From positions 2,418,001-2,482,000 of the forward strand of contig JANTQA010000029.1 of NCBI GenBank assembly GCA_027625915.1: 64,000 nt of DNA. Reading direction: 5' to 3'. This document shows positions 1 to 12,215 of this stretch, piece after piece. A program made the translations under genes and the position numbers. The notes beneath the pieces were generated by a model. It ran no database searches. It was not told where the DNA came from and saw only the letters and a program-made list of their open reading frames with translations. The stretch comes from Anaeramoeba flamelloides. Taxonomy: Eukaryota; Metamonada; Anaeramoebidae. How positions within the stretch are numbered: the first letter of the stretch is position 1; every line of letters begins with the position of its first letter.

Positions 1-2019
1 TTAAGTTTTTAATTTATTAGTTTTTCCAAACTTTAAGGTATTTTCAATTTATCTCATAACATTTTTTTAATAATTAAATAGAAATGGGATCTTATTTTGG
101 CTAGAACTAATCAGAAATATTATGTTTTACAAATTCCAACTGGATTAGAACAAAATTCTGATTGACTACCATTTCATTTATTAAAATAATATATTCAGAA
201 TTGGTAAAACCTTTACTCAAATTACAATCTGAGTTTCTTTTTTCTAAAATGTTTTCTAAATTAAAAGTCCCAAGAAATTTACAATAAACAATTAGAAAAG
301 ATAGACTTGGTTTCTTAAAGTTCTAGTGTTAAAAAATGAAAATTTGAAAAAAGAATTATCAAATTGGAAAATTTATCTCAACAAAAAGAGAAACTATTTT
401 TTGAGATATTTAGTTGGAATAAAAATAGCCTTGGAGAAAGTTTTTTTTTATTATTGAAAAAGTGTAAATTACACTCTAGTTGCCCCTTGACTTAAATTTA
501 CTAAAGGGTAAATTTAAGGGTAAAATCATAGATTTTATGATTATAAATATATCGAAATAATTATATTAATAAGTTGTGAAACAAATATCTTACATGAAAA
601 AAAGCCTATAAAAGATTTTTAATTGTTACTATTAGTAAAATTTGTGTATTTTTTTTTATTTTAAAATCAAATCCTTTTTATAAATAACCAAATTTTTTAT
701 GAATGAAGCAATAAACCTACCTAAAGTTCATTACAGGAAGGCGTCTATAGAATACTCATATAATTGTTTGATACCCTAGGTAGATCAACTTTTTTTGAAA
801 AAAAATCCAGTTTTATTGAGGTTTGATAGAGTTACCAAAATGAAATTTTTCTTCTTGTTTTTTGATTGATTGAATGGTGTTTTGAACAAGTGTGATTTCA
901 TTAATCATCATTCTAATAAGTGGGGGAGTTATAATTGAAAAAGTTCGATTCTTAAAAAAAGGAATTTGATTGTAAATAAATGAAATTACACAATAATTTT
1001 CCTAATATTCACAATTAAAAATCTTTTCCGGGATTTTTTTCACTGCTTTACTTTATTTTGGATTGAGTTATTAATTCTATTCTATTTCTTTAATAAACTT
1101 AAAATAAAAATTCGGATATCAATTTTTTCTTGAATCCAAATTTTTATTGTTTTTTTTTTTTTAATACTAAATCTAGAGTCTTGAATTCGAACTAAACTAT
1201 TGATAAAAAAACTGGAAAAATCTATTAAAAATAAATTAACTCAACTAAATTCTTATTAAAATCATTTATATTTCAAAAATTGTGACGAGCCTGAAATAAT
1301 AAAATGGAATAATAATAATAAATATTCTTTAATAATTTAATAAAAACTAAGTGTAATTTAATTTTTAATTATTCCAAACATACAAAAACCTGATATTTTA
1401 AAAATATAAAAAAAAAAAAACAATAAAAACGAAAAAAAAAGTAAAACGACAATTTTGGAATAATCCTTCCAGATTTTGAATTACTGAAATTTCAAATGAA
1501 AAAATGTTCACATAAAGATTTTTTACAAATAATTAAAGTCATTTTAAAGGCCATTATATAGTCTCGATCTTCTCCATGATTATTTGTATTTTCAAAGATC
1601 TTTTAGTTTTTTTTTCACATTAACTTTTCTTTAAAAAAAAAAAAGAAATAGATCAAAAGAAAGAAAAGGAAAAGAAAAAAAAAGAGGATCCAGAAAAAAA
1701 AAAAAGAAAGAAAAAAAAATAAAAAACAAAAAAAAAATTTGAAGAAATTAAAAAAAATTATTCTGATCTAAAAAAATTGAAATTTTGTTTTGATAGGAAA
1801 ATAGGAACAAAACCCTTCAAAACAACTTCCAAATAAATTATAAAGTGAGTCAGCATTTTTGAAAAATAGTTTATTTACAAATCCACAACTTCCATTGATC
1901 ATATATTGATTCTTAATAATATAATTATTTTGAAAATATGAAATTACTTTTATAAAAGATATGAAGGTTTCTGTTCTTGATTTAGATATGATATTTTTCA
2001 AATTTGAAAATTGGTGATT
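1..2019. other. non-coding AT-rich DNA
   Basis: No open frame here looks like protein. The only longer frames are made of homopolymer runs. Around 200-480 there is text resembling family C repeats (a 'ggtttcttaaagttct' block as in the copy at 63.2 kb), too decayed to bound. A purine-rich stretch of A and AG runs lies at about 1630-1740. Confidence 0.6.
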
Positions 2020-2330
2020 ATTTTTTTTTTTTTTTGATTAGAAAAATCGTATTCCCAAAGAAATTTAATCTCTTTAAAATTTCAAATAGAAGGAAAAAAT
2101 TTGATACTATATTTGTATTGTGTTTAAAAAAAAAAAAACTTTGTATCTTTACCATATTTTCCATTTTTTTTATTGTAATTGAATTTTGTCTATATCTTGT
2201 TTTCTCAAAAAAAAAGTGTGTACTTTTTTTTTTTAATTTTTTGGAAATATTTTGAAATATGTTTTGATATAAATACCATAGTCATTGATTTAACCAGTAT
2301 GACTATTTCACTTAATTTAGTATTTCCATT
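2020..2330. repeat. dispersed repeat family K, copy 1
   Basis: This segment aligns by eye over about 300 nt with 40085-40385, in the same orientation. Shared landmarks are a T-run followed by 'ttttttggaaatatttt', and further upstream 'tttcaaatagaa'. The similarity runs through blocks of different composition, so chance AT-richness does not explain it. Terminal repeats were not found. It lies just beyond the 3' end of the Vps41-like gene. Confidence 0.5.
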
Positions 2331-2434
2331 TTAGTTGTAGAACATTTAACAAAGAGAATCTCTCTTCAAATAAAATAAATAAAGTCCCAAGTATTTTTCG
2401 AAATACGTTCTCTCATTTTTTTTTTTTTTGTTAA

Positions 2435-4680
2435 TTAATCAATATGATTTTTTCCTTTCATTCTAAGACTTGAACAAATAATACAATGTATATTTGGATC
2501 AATATTTCTCTGTATTCTTTGTATTTGTAATTTTCTTTTTCTTTTTCTTCTTTTTCTAGATTTTCTTTTCCTTTTTTTGGAAGAATTTGAAATAATTAAT
2601 TTTTTATTGGTTTTAATTTTATAATTTTTTTTCACAAAACTTCTTAAATCAAAATCTGATTTGTTGATTAAATTTTTAATTTCACCATTTTTTTCCACCT
2701 TTATTAAAAATTCATTGTTTTGATAATTATTTTTCAGAATTTTTAATTTCTTTGCTCTAATTTTGATTTGATTATATTTTTTAAATTTCATTTTAGTGTT
2801 CAAGCTCTTTGTTGATCTGGTATTTGTAAATTTCTTTTTTCTTCTCGTATCAAAACTCTCAAAAGTATCAAATGTGTCATCATCGGAGTCTAAATATGAT
2901 GAAGGGTATTTTACATTAAAAACTTTAACTTCGTATTTTAAACAATTTTCATGGTAGGAATGGCCGCAGAAAAAGATGTACCCACTTTCATGATGAAGGT
3001 TGGAGATTTTTTCATTGCAAATACAACAATTTTGGTCTGTGCCAACCGTTACCGAGCCAACCAACTTGTTATGGAGATTCTTCATTAATTTTCTGCAATC
3101 GTTTTGGAATATATTATTAGTTACATGATCCAAATCAACGTTATTTCTTTCGTTTTGGGTTATTTTGGTTAAAGAGTTTGACAAATCATCAATGTTGACA
3201 CTTTTAGGGATCCTTTTCACAATATCCAAATAATTAATTTTTGTATTAGTTAAATTTTGTAAGAGATAGCTTATATGTTTGGGGTTTTTGATACAAATGG
3301 AAATCAGTTCTTCCCAGAGATGGGGATCGTCTTCATCTTTTAACAATTCGATAGCTTGTGGAAGGTTATCTAATTTTTCCATGATCAAATTCAGCGCTTT
3401 ATTGGTGTTGCCCATTTTCCAGAAAATGTAAACACTTTCTGCATTTCGGTTAAATCGTTTGCAAGTTTTTAAGGCGGCATTTAAGGACAGCTTGAGCAAC
3501 ACGTCAGTATCCCGAAGGAATTGCAATAATTTATCTGGCTTGTATTCAGCCAGTAATTCAAATAGCAAATTGAAATGGTTAGAAATCATTTGATTGTTTC
3601 TTTTATTTTCATAAATATATTCCAGATATCGCAGTAAGAGTTTCCTTTTGTTATTATAGTATTGCAATTGTTTCACCACTCTGGATATAGGTATCTGAGT
3701 GGTTTGGTTCAATAATATTTGAAAACCTTCTTCTTCGTCAGTTTCAATTAACACTAATATTTTATCCTTTAAATAATAATACATGTTGTTTTCTTTAATT
3801 AATTCAAAGACTTTTTTTTCTTTGATTTCCAAATATAGATCAATTGCTTTTTTGATATATTCCATTTCTTCATATATTTGTGCGAGGGATAACTTCAATA
3901 GCCTTAAATGTTGTTTACCAGTTTCTTCATCACCATATTCATAATCTGTGTGGTTGCCTCCATTGCTTTTGATATCTTTTTTTAATACATGAATTATTGC
4001 CGACGGGTTATAATGAGTTAATGGTATTTTATTTATTAATTGATTAAATATTTTTGGATAGTAGCGGAGATATATGGATAAAACCATTTCATAAATAGTA
4101 GAATTTAATTGTGGGGTTTGCACTGGAATAATGTTTGATAACATTTTAATTTTTCCATTTTTAAAGAATACAAGTATCCAATATTCCCATAATTGTTGAT
4201 CATTTATACACACCGTTGGCAAGACTTTAACTAATTCATTAAAATTTCTATTAATTAATAAATATATTAATAATTTTTTACCTAATTCTTTAAGAGAATA
4301 TTTTTTGACATATTGATCATGATGATTAAGATTCTGTTTCATTTTATCATTTTCAATAATTGGTTTGTTATATTCTATGCCATTTTTTTCATTCGCATTT
4401 TTATCTGTATTTTTATTATCATATTTTTTTTCTTTTTTAATTTTCTTTTTATTTTTCAATATTTTTTCTCCTTCATTTTCCTTTTCCTTTTCTTTACCTT
4501 TTCCTTTTTCTTTCCCCATTTCTATTTCCTTTGTATTTCTCTTTTCGTTTGCATTTTCCTTTCTCTTATCTTTTGCTTTATTATTTTTCATTTTCATTTT
4601 CTTTTTAGAATTTCTTGTATCGTGATTAATGTTATTGTTATTGTTATTGTTATTGTTATTATTTTCATCATCATCATCAC

Positions 4681-4760
<80 letters not shown>

Positions 4761-6148
4761 GGTTTATTGTTGTCGATGTTGTTTCCTTGACCATACTTTA
4801 GTTTATTAGAATTGTTTGTTTTATTTTTTAGAGTCAAATAATAGGCTCTTTTATAATTGTTATGCAAAAGTAACCATTCAATTCTTTTCTCAAAAACAAT
4901 CATTTTGCCTAAAATAAAATCCATAGTATTGCTTATAAGGATTTTCTTTCGGTCTATTGAATAATCGAATAGATATTCATCAAAAGGGGTATTTTTCTTT
5001 TTTTGGAAAACTATTTCTTCTTTATAGATTTCTGAAAAATTTTCACCTGATAAAATTCTAATTTCTGTATTTGGTTTATTTAACATTTTTAATTTTTCTT
5101 TAGTTATTTGATAATAAAACGTTTTGTCATTGAGATTATTGCTAATAGAAAAAACTAAATAATTATTATTTTTTAATAATGTAAACCCACAAATAATATA
5201 ATTTAAAATTAAATTATAATCTTGTTTAATTTTAAACATAATTTTCTTTTTTCGGTTTTGTTTCCTTTTTTCTTCTATTAATTTGCTTAGTAATAATTCA
5301 AACTTTAGTTCGTCGAATTCATTATTCTTTTTATTTATTAAGATCTCGCTCTTTTGATTCTTATTTCCATTATTCTTAGTATTAGTATGACTTTTTAGTT
5401 TGTTCGTTTTTGGGATTTCTTTAACAGAATTCTTTTCATTTTTCTTTCCTTCTGTTTGTATTTCTTTCTTTTCTACTTTATTTTTTTTTATATTATTCTT
5501 TTTTCCAAATCCACTCCTTTGATCGTTATTTTTCGAATTTAAAGATGAATTCTTTTTAATGATTGAATACTTAATAATTGAGTTGCCCCAAGATTGTATT
5601 ACCTCCCAGTCATTTATCCAAACTATAAACATTTTCATTTTTAACCTTGGGTATTTACTAAAATGTTTTGGGTGTTTAATACTTTTAATAATGACTTTAA
5701 ATTTATTATCATAAAAATAGAAATGATCTTGATCCGCCCAAATAATAATTCTTTTTGAATTGTTCATCGAAATTATTTTAATATTCCCTTTTCTATGTTT
5801 ATCATTATTATTAATTTCGACTTTAGAATACCCTAATGTGCGTTTACTATTATAAAATACCCCGCCAGTTGTGTCGCCAAATATGAATTTACGCGTGTTG
5901 TGATCTTTGCCATAACCAGGGATTAAATAAAATGTGGTTATTGGGCGGATATGTTCAATTATTTCATTTGTTTTAGAATCAAGTTTGTAGATGGAAATTC
6001 TCCCATTGTTCGATAAACTCCCTAAATGTCTATTACGCAATTGAAGTTCAAGAATGGATTCCTTAGTGTTTGCCTTTACAGAATATTTGTTGCTTTGCAT
6101 ACCATTTGTTTGAAGAATATAAATATTTCCAATGGATGTACCAATGAT
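2435..6148 (-). CDS. VPS41: Vps41-like HOPS tethering subunit (5' exon not found)
   Basis: Vps41 is the HOPS subunit that binds Rab7-type GTPases and tethers late endosomes or vacuoles before SNARE fusion. The conceptual protein shows part of an N-terminal beta-propeller (roughly residues 1-430, with 'WGNSIIKYSI' matching the Vps41 propeller), a poly-Asn tract (about 447-490), a Lys/Glu-rich linker, and a clathrin-heavy-chain-repeat region from about 600 to 1000 containing 'LWEYWILVFF' and 'STIYEMVLSIYL', which match human VPS41 closely. A C-terminal RING-H2 begins near 1026 (CCIC...CGHSYHENC) and ends CIIC. An ATG exists at 6100, but 16 more codons upstream encode propeller sequence (IIGTSIGNIYIL), preceded by stops and an AG acceptor at 6149-6150. 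The real start therefore lies in an unlocated upstream exon. About 150 basic residues separate the last two zinc-ligand pairs. The frame ends in TAA. Confidence 0.93.
4630..4757. repeat. trinucleotide microsatellite coding poly-Asn/Asp
   Basis: On the plus strand it runs GTT/ATT, then CAT repeats, then a pure (ATT)n run at about 4680-4757. Read in the minus-strand Vps41 frame it gives a long Asn tract interrupted by a short Asp/Glu stretch. It lies between propeller and solenoid, a place that tolerates length change. Antisense frames across it encode poly-Ile and are artefacts. Confidence 0.95.
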
Positions 6149-6376
6149 CTATTATTTATTTATTTGGTATTTTTATTTGTAATATTTATTATTCAAATCC
6201 TTAACAAATTAATGAGAAAAAATAATTTTTTATGATTTTAGTAATTTTAAAAAAGTGTGACAAAAAGTTTTATCAAAATTATGTATAAAATAGATTGATA
6301 AACTTAAATAGACCACTTTTTTTGCGCTTTATTTTTAAAAAAAAAGTCTAAAACACTTTTTTAAAATTACTATTAA

Positions 6377-7476
6377 GGGAGTAGTCATTTTTGAAAATAA
6401 AATGAAATCTTGTCAAGATCTTCAAAATTTTTTTTTTGTAATTTGTGTTTTGACTTATGAAATGGATGAGTTAGCCTCATTTAAACAATTTATTGATTTG
6501 AGTCTCTTTTTTGAAATCCAAAATTTGCATGTTTCCAATATAAAACGAAAAAAAGTAACCTATTATTTTTATTAACAATTAAGTTAATTCTTGAAAATGG
6601 TAAAACATATTTTTCGTTTTATGTTGGAAAGTCTTGATTTCGAAAGCAAATTTTTTATTTGGTTTCTTTTTCTTTGATTAATATTTCAATTCAAATCTTA
6701 GACAATAAAACTAATTGTGGTATGGGTGATTCAATAAATGAATATTCGGTAGAAGCATAACTGCAATTTATCAATTAAATTGAGATCTATTATGCAAAAA
6801 AATTTTTTTCTTTAAGGTTTTGAAAAAGTTGTTTTCTGATTTTCAAAAAATGAAAAAAAATTGCAAAAAAATTTTTTAACAAATTGTTTGGTCTTATTCA
6901 AAAGAATCCTTATTACAATTCAAATCATTTTTGGCAACAAAAAATTGATTTTGAATTTTGGAGATACAATTAACTAATTCCCAAATTCTTCAAGAAAATT
7001 ATATTTTGAAAAACCAAATTACATCTTAAAACAAAAACAAAATTTCTGGATAAAATTTTTAAATGACTTTAAAACTTTAATTATTATAACTACCCTTCTT
7101 AAAAAAATACAGTGATTTTTTAATCTGTTCAATATATCATTTTTTTGGTGAACTAAAAGTTTTATCTCAAAAAAGAAAAAAAATCTTTATATTAATATTA
7201 CTGGTATCAAAGACTTGATATTGTCCAATAATGATCAAAATGGCAATAAACGGGGTAAAAACTTGTTATAATGTGAGAAATTAAATGAATTTAATATATT
7301 TCTTTTTCAGAAAAAATGGAAAAAAAAAAATTGATCTCACTAAACTAATTTTCATGTATGGCTTTCTTAGTCGATCAGAATTTTTTGACACTTGGCATAT
7401 ACAAAATTTGTAAGTAGAGAATACCACCAATAACATATTTTAAAATTTTGCCTTGTTGTCGTAGAAGACTGATCCC
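6377..7476. mobile_element. TTAA-flanked element, about 1.1 kb
   Basis: It is bounded by TTAA at 6373-6376 and 7477-7480. Ends read GGGAGTAGTC and, inverted, GGGATCAGTC, like the TTAA families E and F elsewhere in the window. There is no open frame, so it would be non-autonomous. The interior was not matched to a second copy, so the pairing of the two ends is inferred. Confidence 0.4.
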
Positions 7477-8544
7477 TTAATTTTTAATTTTTATACTTTA
7501 TGATATTTCGTAATTTTTTTTTTAATCCTCAAAATTACTAAAATTAGAAAAATAGTGTGTAAAAGGTTATCATTAGAGGATTTGACGATATCTTTCCAAT
7601 TTGTAATAAAGTTTCAAAAATGGAGATTATTTTTATCAAATCCTGTTATTTTAGAAAATCAATAATATCGCGATTATTTTTATAAAATCGTGATATTCTA
7701 TAAAATTACTATAATTGTCTAAAAATCATGATAAATTTCAAAATATCGTGATCAATGTCAAAATATTGTGATAAAAAAATTAAATAGCCTAATAATAGTT
7801 GATTACTTTTGAGGTTAATTCAACAATATTTTTAAAAAGAAAAAGTTTTGTTTGATTAAAAAACAGATCCTTGGAAAAAAAAAAAGGTATTTTTTTAAAA
7901 AATATACTTATGGGTTATTCATATTGCATGGTAAAAATATACCATTTTTATGCAAAGAATGATATTTATTGACTTACAACTTTATTGGGTGAAGAAATCT
8001 TGTCAAAATATTATAATTTTGGGTTTTTTTTCGAAAATTTCTCTTTTGTAAAAGTTTTTTTACTTGCCAAATACCAAATGTATCGTGAAAAGGTTTGAAA
8101 ATCAGATTTTCCCTGCAACAGATTTATCCAAATTATTTCCAATCACAATATAGTTTACTTTTAGTGCACTAATATACGTGAATATAATTTAGATAGAATC
8201 TATTACAATATCAAAAAAAAAAATCATAATCGATTTTTAACTTTATCTTGTTTTGTTCAAGAATTTGAATTAAATTTTTTGTCTGATTAATGGTTAGTGT
8301 TTTTGTTTTTTCTTCAAAATCACAAAAAAAAACCTAAAATTTGTAAAATTTTGACTTTTCTTTAATTCATAAATTTTTGTTTGATTTTTTGATTCGGGTA
8401 ATGCATTTCGATATCCAGATCATCAAATATGAATATCCCTTAATTAAACCAAGGATCAGAGGAAAATTTTTATTTTTTTGAGATTCCACAAATTGTTTGA
8501 TCAAACAAATAATCAAGATTCTGTTCAAAAAAAAAATTCAATAT

Positions 8545-9029
8545 CCTTGTTAAAATAACTTGTGCAGACTTATTTTAAAACCCATGTTTCAAAATAAAAA
8601 GCGTGTTTCTTTTTTCTAGGGAGGCTTGAACATGAAAAGATCAAAGAAACCAACAATAAACCAATAAAAAAATAATATTTGTTTCTAAAAATTCTTTGAT
8701 GATTAAAAAAGAAATTCTAATAATGAACGATCAAATGTGAAATTTTTATCTCTCAAAAAATAAAGACAATTTTATCGAGAAAGTAATATAAACAACAAAT
8801 TTCCTAAAAAAATCGGAAAAATTACAAAAAATTTTAAACAAATTCAAATTACTAATTTATAAATTTTCTCAATCCTTCAAGGAGTTTAACTTTTAAACTT
8901 GATTTTTGACTTAGGTCTACTCTTGAGTAGTAAATTATTTATAATAATTGGAACCATAAGGAAAAAAATCGCGAATTTGATTTTGAAATACCATTTTTAT
9001 GATCTTAATACGGGTATTTTTGATCACTG
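8545..9029. mobile_element. family C MITE (TA, CAGTGATC ends), copy 1
   Basis: The right end reads gatcactg followed by TA at 9030-9031, identical to the right end of the copy at 63101-63578. The left part shares 'catgtttcaaaataaaaag' with the inverted left end of the copy at 55498-55979. The interior shares the block around 'aaaagaaattctaa' with other copies. The left boundary is approximate. A TA target and CAGT ends suit a Tc1/mariner-derived MITE. Confidence 0.6.
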
Positions 9030-9424
9030 TACTTAGAAAAGAATAATTTTTTAAATTCATTAAAGCAACAATTTAAAAAAAATTTCATTGTGGCACTCTA
9101 GTAATAAATAGTCTTCAAATTTTTTTGTACAGAGCACAAAATACATTAAAAACCTTGATAAATTTTAATAAGTAGATGGCTAAATATTGTTCCAAGTGGG
9201 ATACGGTACAATCCTAGTACTTTTTAACACATACTCTAATTCATCAAATAAACGGCACAAAAAAAATTTTTTTTAATGTCACAATTCTTGGACAAAAGGA
9301 ACATAATTTTTTTGTTTATTACATGTTTGAATAAAAAAAAAAAAAATTGTATGTCATTATGACCAATCTTTTTTTGTTTGTTATTAGTTTTTTTTTCTGA
9401 ACCTTATTTTGTATAATTTTGTGT

Positions 9425-9740
9425 CTTTCTGTTATTTTCAAATTAATAAATGAAAATTTTTATTTCAAGTTCCCAAATATTTTATAAATAATTTGTGTAA
9501 AAACCGAAACATCTTCACAAACCCAAATAAGAAACGATCTTTTTCGAAATTTTATTAAGCTTCCTTCTTGGACTTTGAGATAAAATTTTTAATATTTTTA
9601 ACTTGATTTTAACAGTATTAGGAGGAAAAAACACAAATATTTTGACAAAATCAAATTATAAATGATAGTTTTAATGATCTAATTAATCTCTTCCTTATTG
9701 AACTTTGAGATAAAATTTTGATTATGAAAAAGTGATTTTC
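9425..9740. repeat. dispersed repeat family J, copy 1
   Basis: The block 'ctgttattttcaaattaat' and following 'gttcccaaatatttta' recur around 42000-42195 and 58880-59145, as does 'tttgagataaaattttaa'. That last motif occurs twice here, so the copy may be partly duplicated. Boundaries are approximate. Confidence 0.45.
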
Positions 9741-10122
9741 CTTGCATATGTGGTCTTTTGGTGTGTGTTCAAAGTACTCGGGCTGTATTGTTTTTTTTTT
9801 AATTTTTCCCTTTTTAAAACAATTCCTATTTACTTAACCAAACCTAAAATTATGTAATAGCTAAATTATTATAATATAACCACTTTGAAATTCAATTATT
9901 CATTTATTCATTTTACATTAGCATTTCTATTTTGTGCCAAATTTATATGAAAAATGAGTACAATCACAGGTCGAACATATTCTGAATTTGCAATTTTTTG
10001 AAAAGTATAAGTATAATTATAATTATAGGTATACTTGTATTCTTAGGGCCTTTGTTTCCTGTGTATTTTTAAAAGACACATTATAAAACCAAATATTATT
10101 CTCTTACCAGTTGGTTCAAATA

Positions 10123-10254
10123 ATGAATAATTCATCAACTCTTTCAGATCTAGCTTCTTTTCTTCAATATCTAGGCTGTCTTCGGAAAATTCCCCAAATT
10201 CTAAGATTTGAAGATATTGGAAACAGCCAATTATTTTGTCCCGCAGTGATGTAG
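10123..10254 (+). pseudogene. short coding-like fragment, possible HD-domain N-terminus
   Basis: A 43-codon frame starts at ATG 10123. It is visibly richer in G+C than its surroundings and encodes a sensible amphipathic start with 'DLASFLQYLGCLRKIP'. The F-L-x-x-L/V-G-x-L-K/R pattern recalls the N-terminus of HDDC2-type HD phosphohydrolases, but the following Arg-Thr-Gly-Trp-Val motif and the His/Asp metal ligands are absent. It could be a gene fragment, a first exon whose partner I cannot see, or chance. No continuation was found within 1 kb. Confidence 0.25.
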
Positions 10255-10947
10255 CGGTTTTGGACTTTTATTTGATTTTAATAGTTATTTTCACAATAAT
10301 TTTGACTAAAGATTGCAGTTTTTACTCAGGGTATTAACAAAACTTTCCTTTTACTGTTTAATCGTTCATTCATTTTGATCCTTTTGAAAAAGAATTGTTT
10401 TTTTAGTAAGAATTTCTTTTTTCAAATAAGGAATGAATTATTTTGTATTTTAAGAACTAATTATTAATCACTAATACATACTTTGTTAAATAATAAAACA
10501 GTGGTGTTGTTCAAATCTTCTTTTTTAATTCGGTTATCAAAAAAAGTTTTCTTGAAAAAAATACTAGGATAGAAGAAAAAGACGATGGATTTGATTGTTC
10601 GTTTAAATTTTTTTCTTATTGACTTTACTGAGTATTCTCAGTCGTAAATCAAATTTGTTTCACCCAGGTTCATCAAGAACATTTCACAAGATCTTATTAA
10701 ATTGACAAAGTGTTTTTTTTTTATTTATGTTGTTCCTTTGAAAAGGTATAAAAATGATTTCTTATTTTTTTGATAAAATTGTGATTAATGAAATTTTGTT
10801 CAATTTGATAATAAGAGTTTTGTGTGTGCTGTAAAATTCGGCCCCATAAATATAAATGAGAAATTGCTTTATGGGCTTATTTCTTTTTTGAACTCGTCTT
10901 GAGAATTACAAGAAAGCCAACAATCAAAAAGATGAAAAAAATTAAAT
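10255..10947. other. intergenic, no feature seen
   Basis: This is AT-rich sequence without coding character on the plus strand. On the minus strand the end adjoining the next entry stays open in alternative frames and could hold a second exon of that small gene. Confidence 0.5.
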
Positions 10948-11178
10948 TTAACAAAAGAGGTTGTTTGAAAAATGGAAAGTTACAAAGTGCTTAGGGGTGA
11001 TGTGAATAGCAGTCAATTTTTGTTTTTGGGTAATTGGTCGGAGACCCTTTTCAATACGATAGAAATTTACTTGTGGTTCAAAAGTAAGATTGTTTTTTTT
11101 TTGTTCTTTGTTGTTAATGCTTCCGCGTTTTGAATTTTGGTTGTCCTTATTCATTTCCATTCTTCTAAGCCAAATCAG
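10948..11178 (-). CDS. small unrecognised ORF or first exon
   Basis: The frame from the in-frame ATG at 11163 gives about 70 residues ('MEMNKDNQNSKRGS' onward), with a polar Lys/Asn-rich start and a more ordered second half ('NFYRIEKGLRPITQKQKLTA'). Base composition is more gene-like than the flanks. I do not recognise the family. A GTAACT donor occurs after the codons for PKHF, and a pyrimidine-rich tract ending CTCAAG lies about 95 nt on, so a short second exon is possible; the frame joined that way stops after a few residues. A single exon ending in TAA at 10948 is the simplest reading. Low confidence. Confidence 0.35.
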   Translation of the reverse strand: MIWLRRMEMNKDNQNSKRGSINNKEQKKNNLTFEPQVNFYRIEKGLRPITQKQKLTAIHITPKHFVTFHFSNNLFC

Positions 11179-12215
11179 AATTATTGTTTGCAAAAAGAAA
11201 CTCGAAAAACTGGAATGAAATATGATCTGGTATCAAGGAATAAACTTTTACAAAATAAAGTATAAAAAAATAAAATGATTTCTCAGGTACTTCCTTTTGA
11301 ATTAGAGTCATTTTGGAGATAGTATAAAATGATGAGTGAATGAAAAACGAGTTTTTTGGATTTAATTGTTGTACTTTCCAACCTCAAATATTACTTTGGA
11401 TCACATTTTGTTTTGCCAAGAATTTAATGATCCCAAAATTTCATAATAAAATTTGAAAAAAATTTTCACTTCCTAATAACAATTTTTTTTCCATAAAGTA
11501 AGTTTTCACTGTATTGGTATATTTAATTGATTTTTTCTCTCTTTTTATTTTTTACTCCTTATTTTATTTACTAAATATTGATATTAAAATGGGAGAATTA
11601 AGATACCGAAAATATAAGAATTTTTTTGAAAATATTGAAAAAAGGTAATCGGAGGAAATTTAATCCTTTTTCAATTTACCATTTGATAATTAAGGGATCA
11701 GTTTCCTTCCAAAAACGTGATTTTTATTTTGTTAATTAATAGATTAAGTGGATTAATTGTGATTTTTCAATCCTTGTTTGGGCTTGAGATTGTTATAATT
11801 TACTAAATGAAATATATCAAAGAGTCAAATTTCATAAATATAAATGAAAAATTTGGTTTGTGTTTTGAATGGAAAAGTTTTGTTACACTATTTGATAAAA
11901 CATAAAAGAGAATTCTATTATGAAAAAGAGTTCTTACTTCAAAATATAACTTTTATTCGAAGTTTAACAATTACTGATAAATTCAAATAAATATCTGGAA
12001 ATTTTTTTCTTCATTTTCCATTTAACAAATTTTTTTACAAAAGCTTTGAAGAAAGTATTTTCATTGGTTTAAATGTTAAAAAACTTTGTAAAATTGGTTG
12101 GTCTTCAAAAGGCTCGTTCTCTTGAGTTGTTTTAAAAGTTGAGATTATGAGATTACAAAATTGGAAATTGAACTAAAAATTTTATTAAATATATTTGAAT
12201 TTATCAGTATTAAGG

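Larger units (their letters stand above)
6149..10122. other. intergenic, repeat-bearing
   Basis: This stretch should contain the missing first exon of the Vps41-like gene, but I could not identify one; short minus-strand ATG frames near 6480 and 6530 do not resemble the Vps41 N-terminus. A 20-nt inverted repeat (6238-6258 and 6352-6372) flanks a 140-nt unit directly upstream of the gene. Further repeats are listed separately. Confidence 0.5.

Noticed and set aside
4313-4801. Plus- and minus-strand frames of poly-Ile and Phe-rich sequence
   Set aside because: They are other-frame readings of the (ATT)n tract and Lys/Glu-rich codons of the Vps41-like gene.
6410-6540. Short minus-strand ATG frames (about 6480 and 6530) as the missing first exon of the Vps41-like gene
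   Set aside because: Their peptides do not resemble the Vps41 N-terminus and no donor in the right phase was evident.
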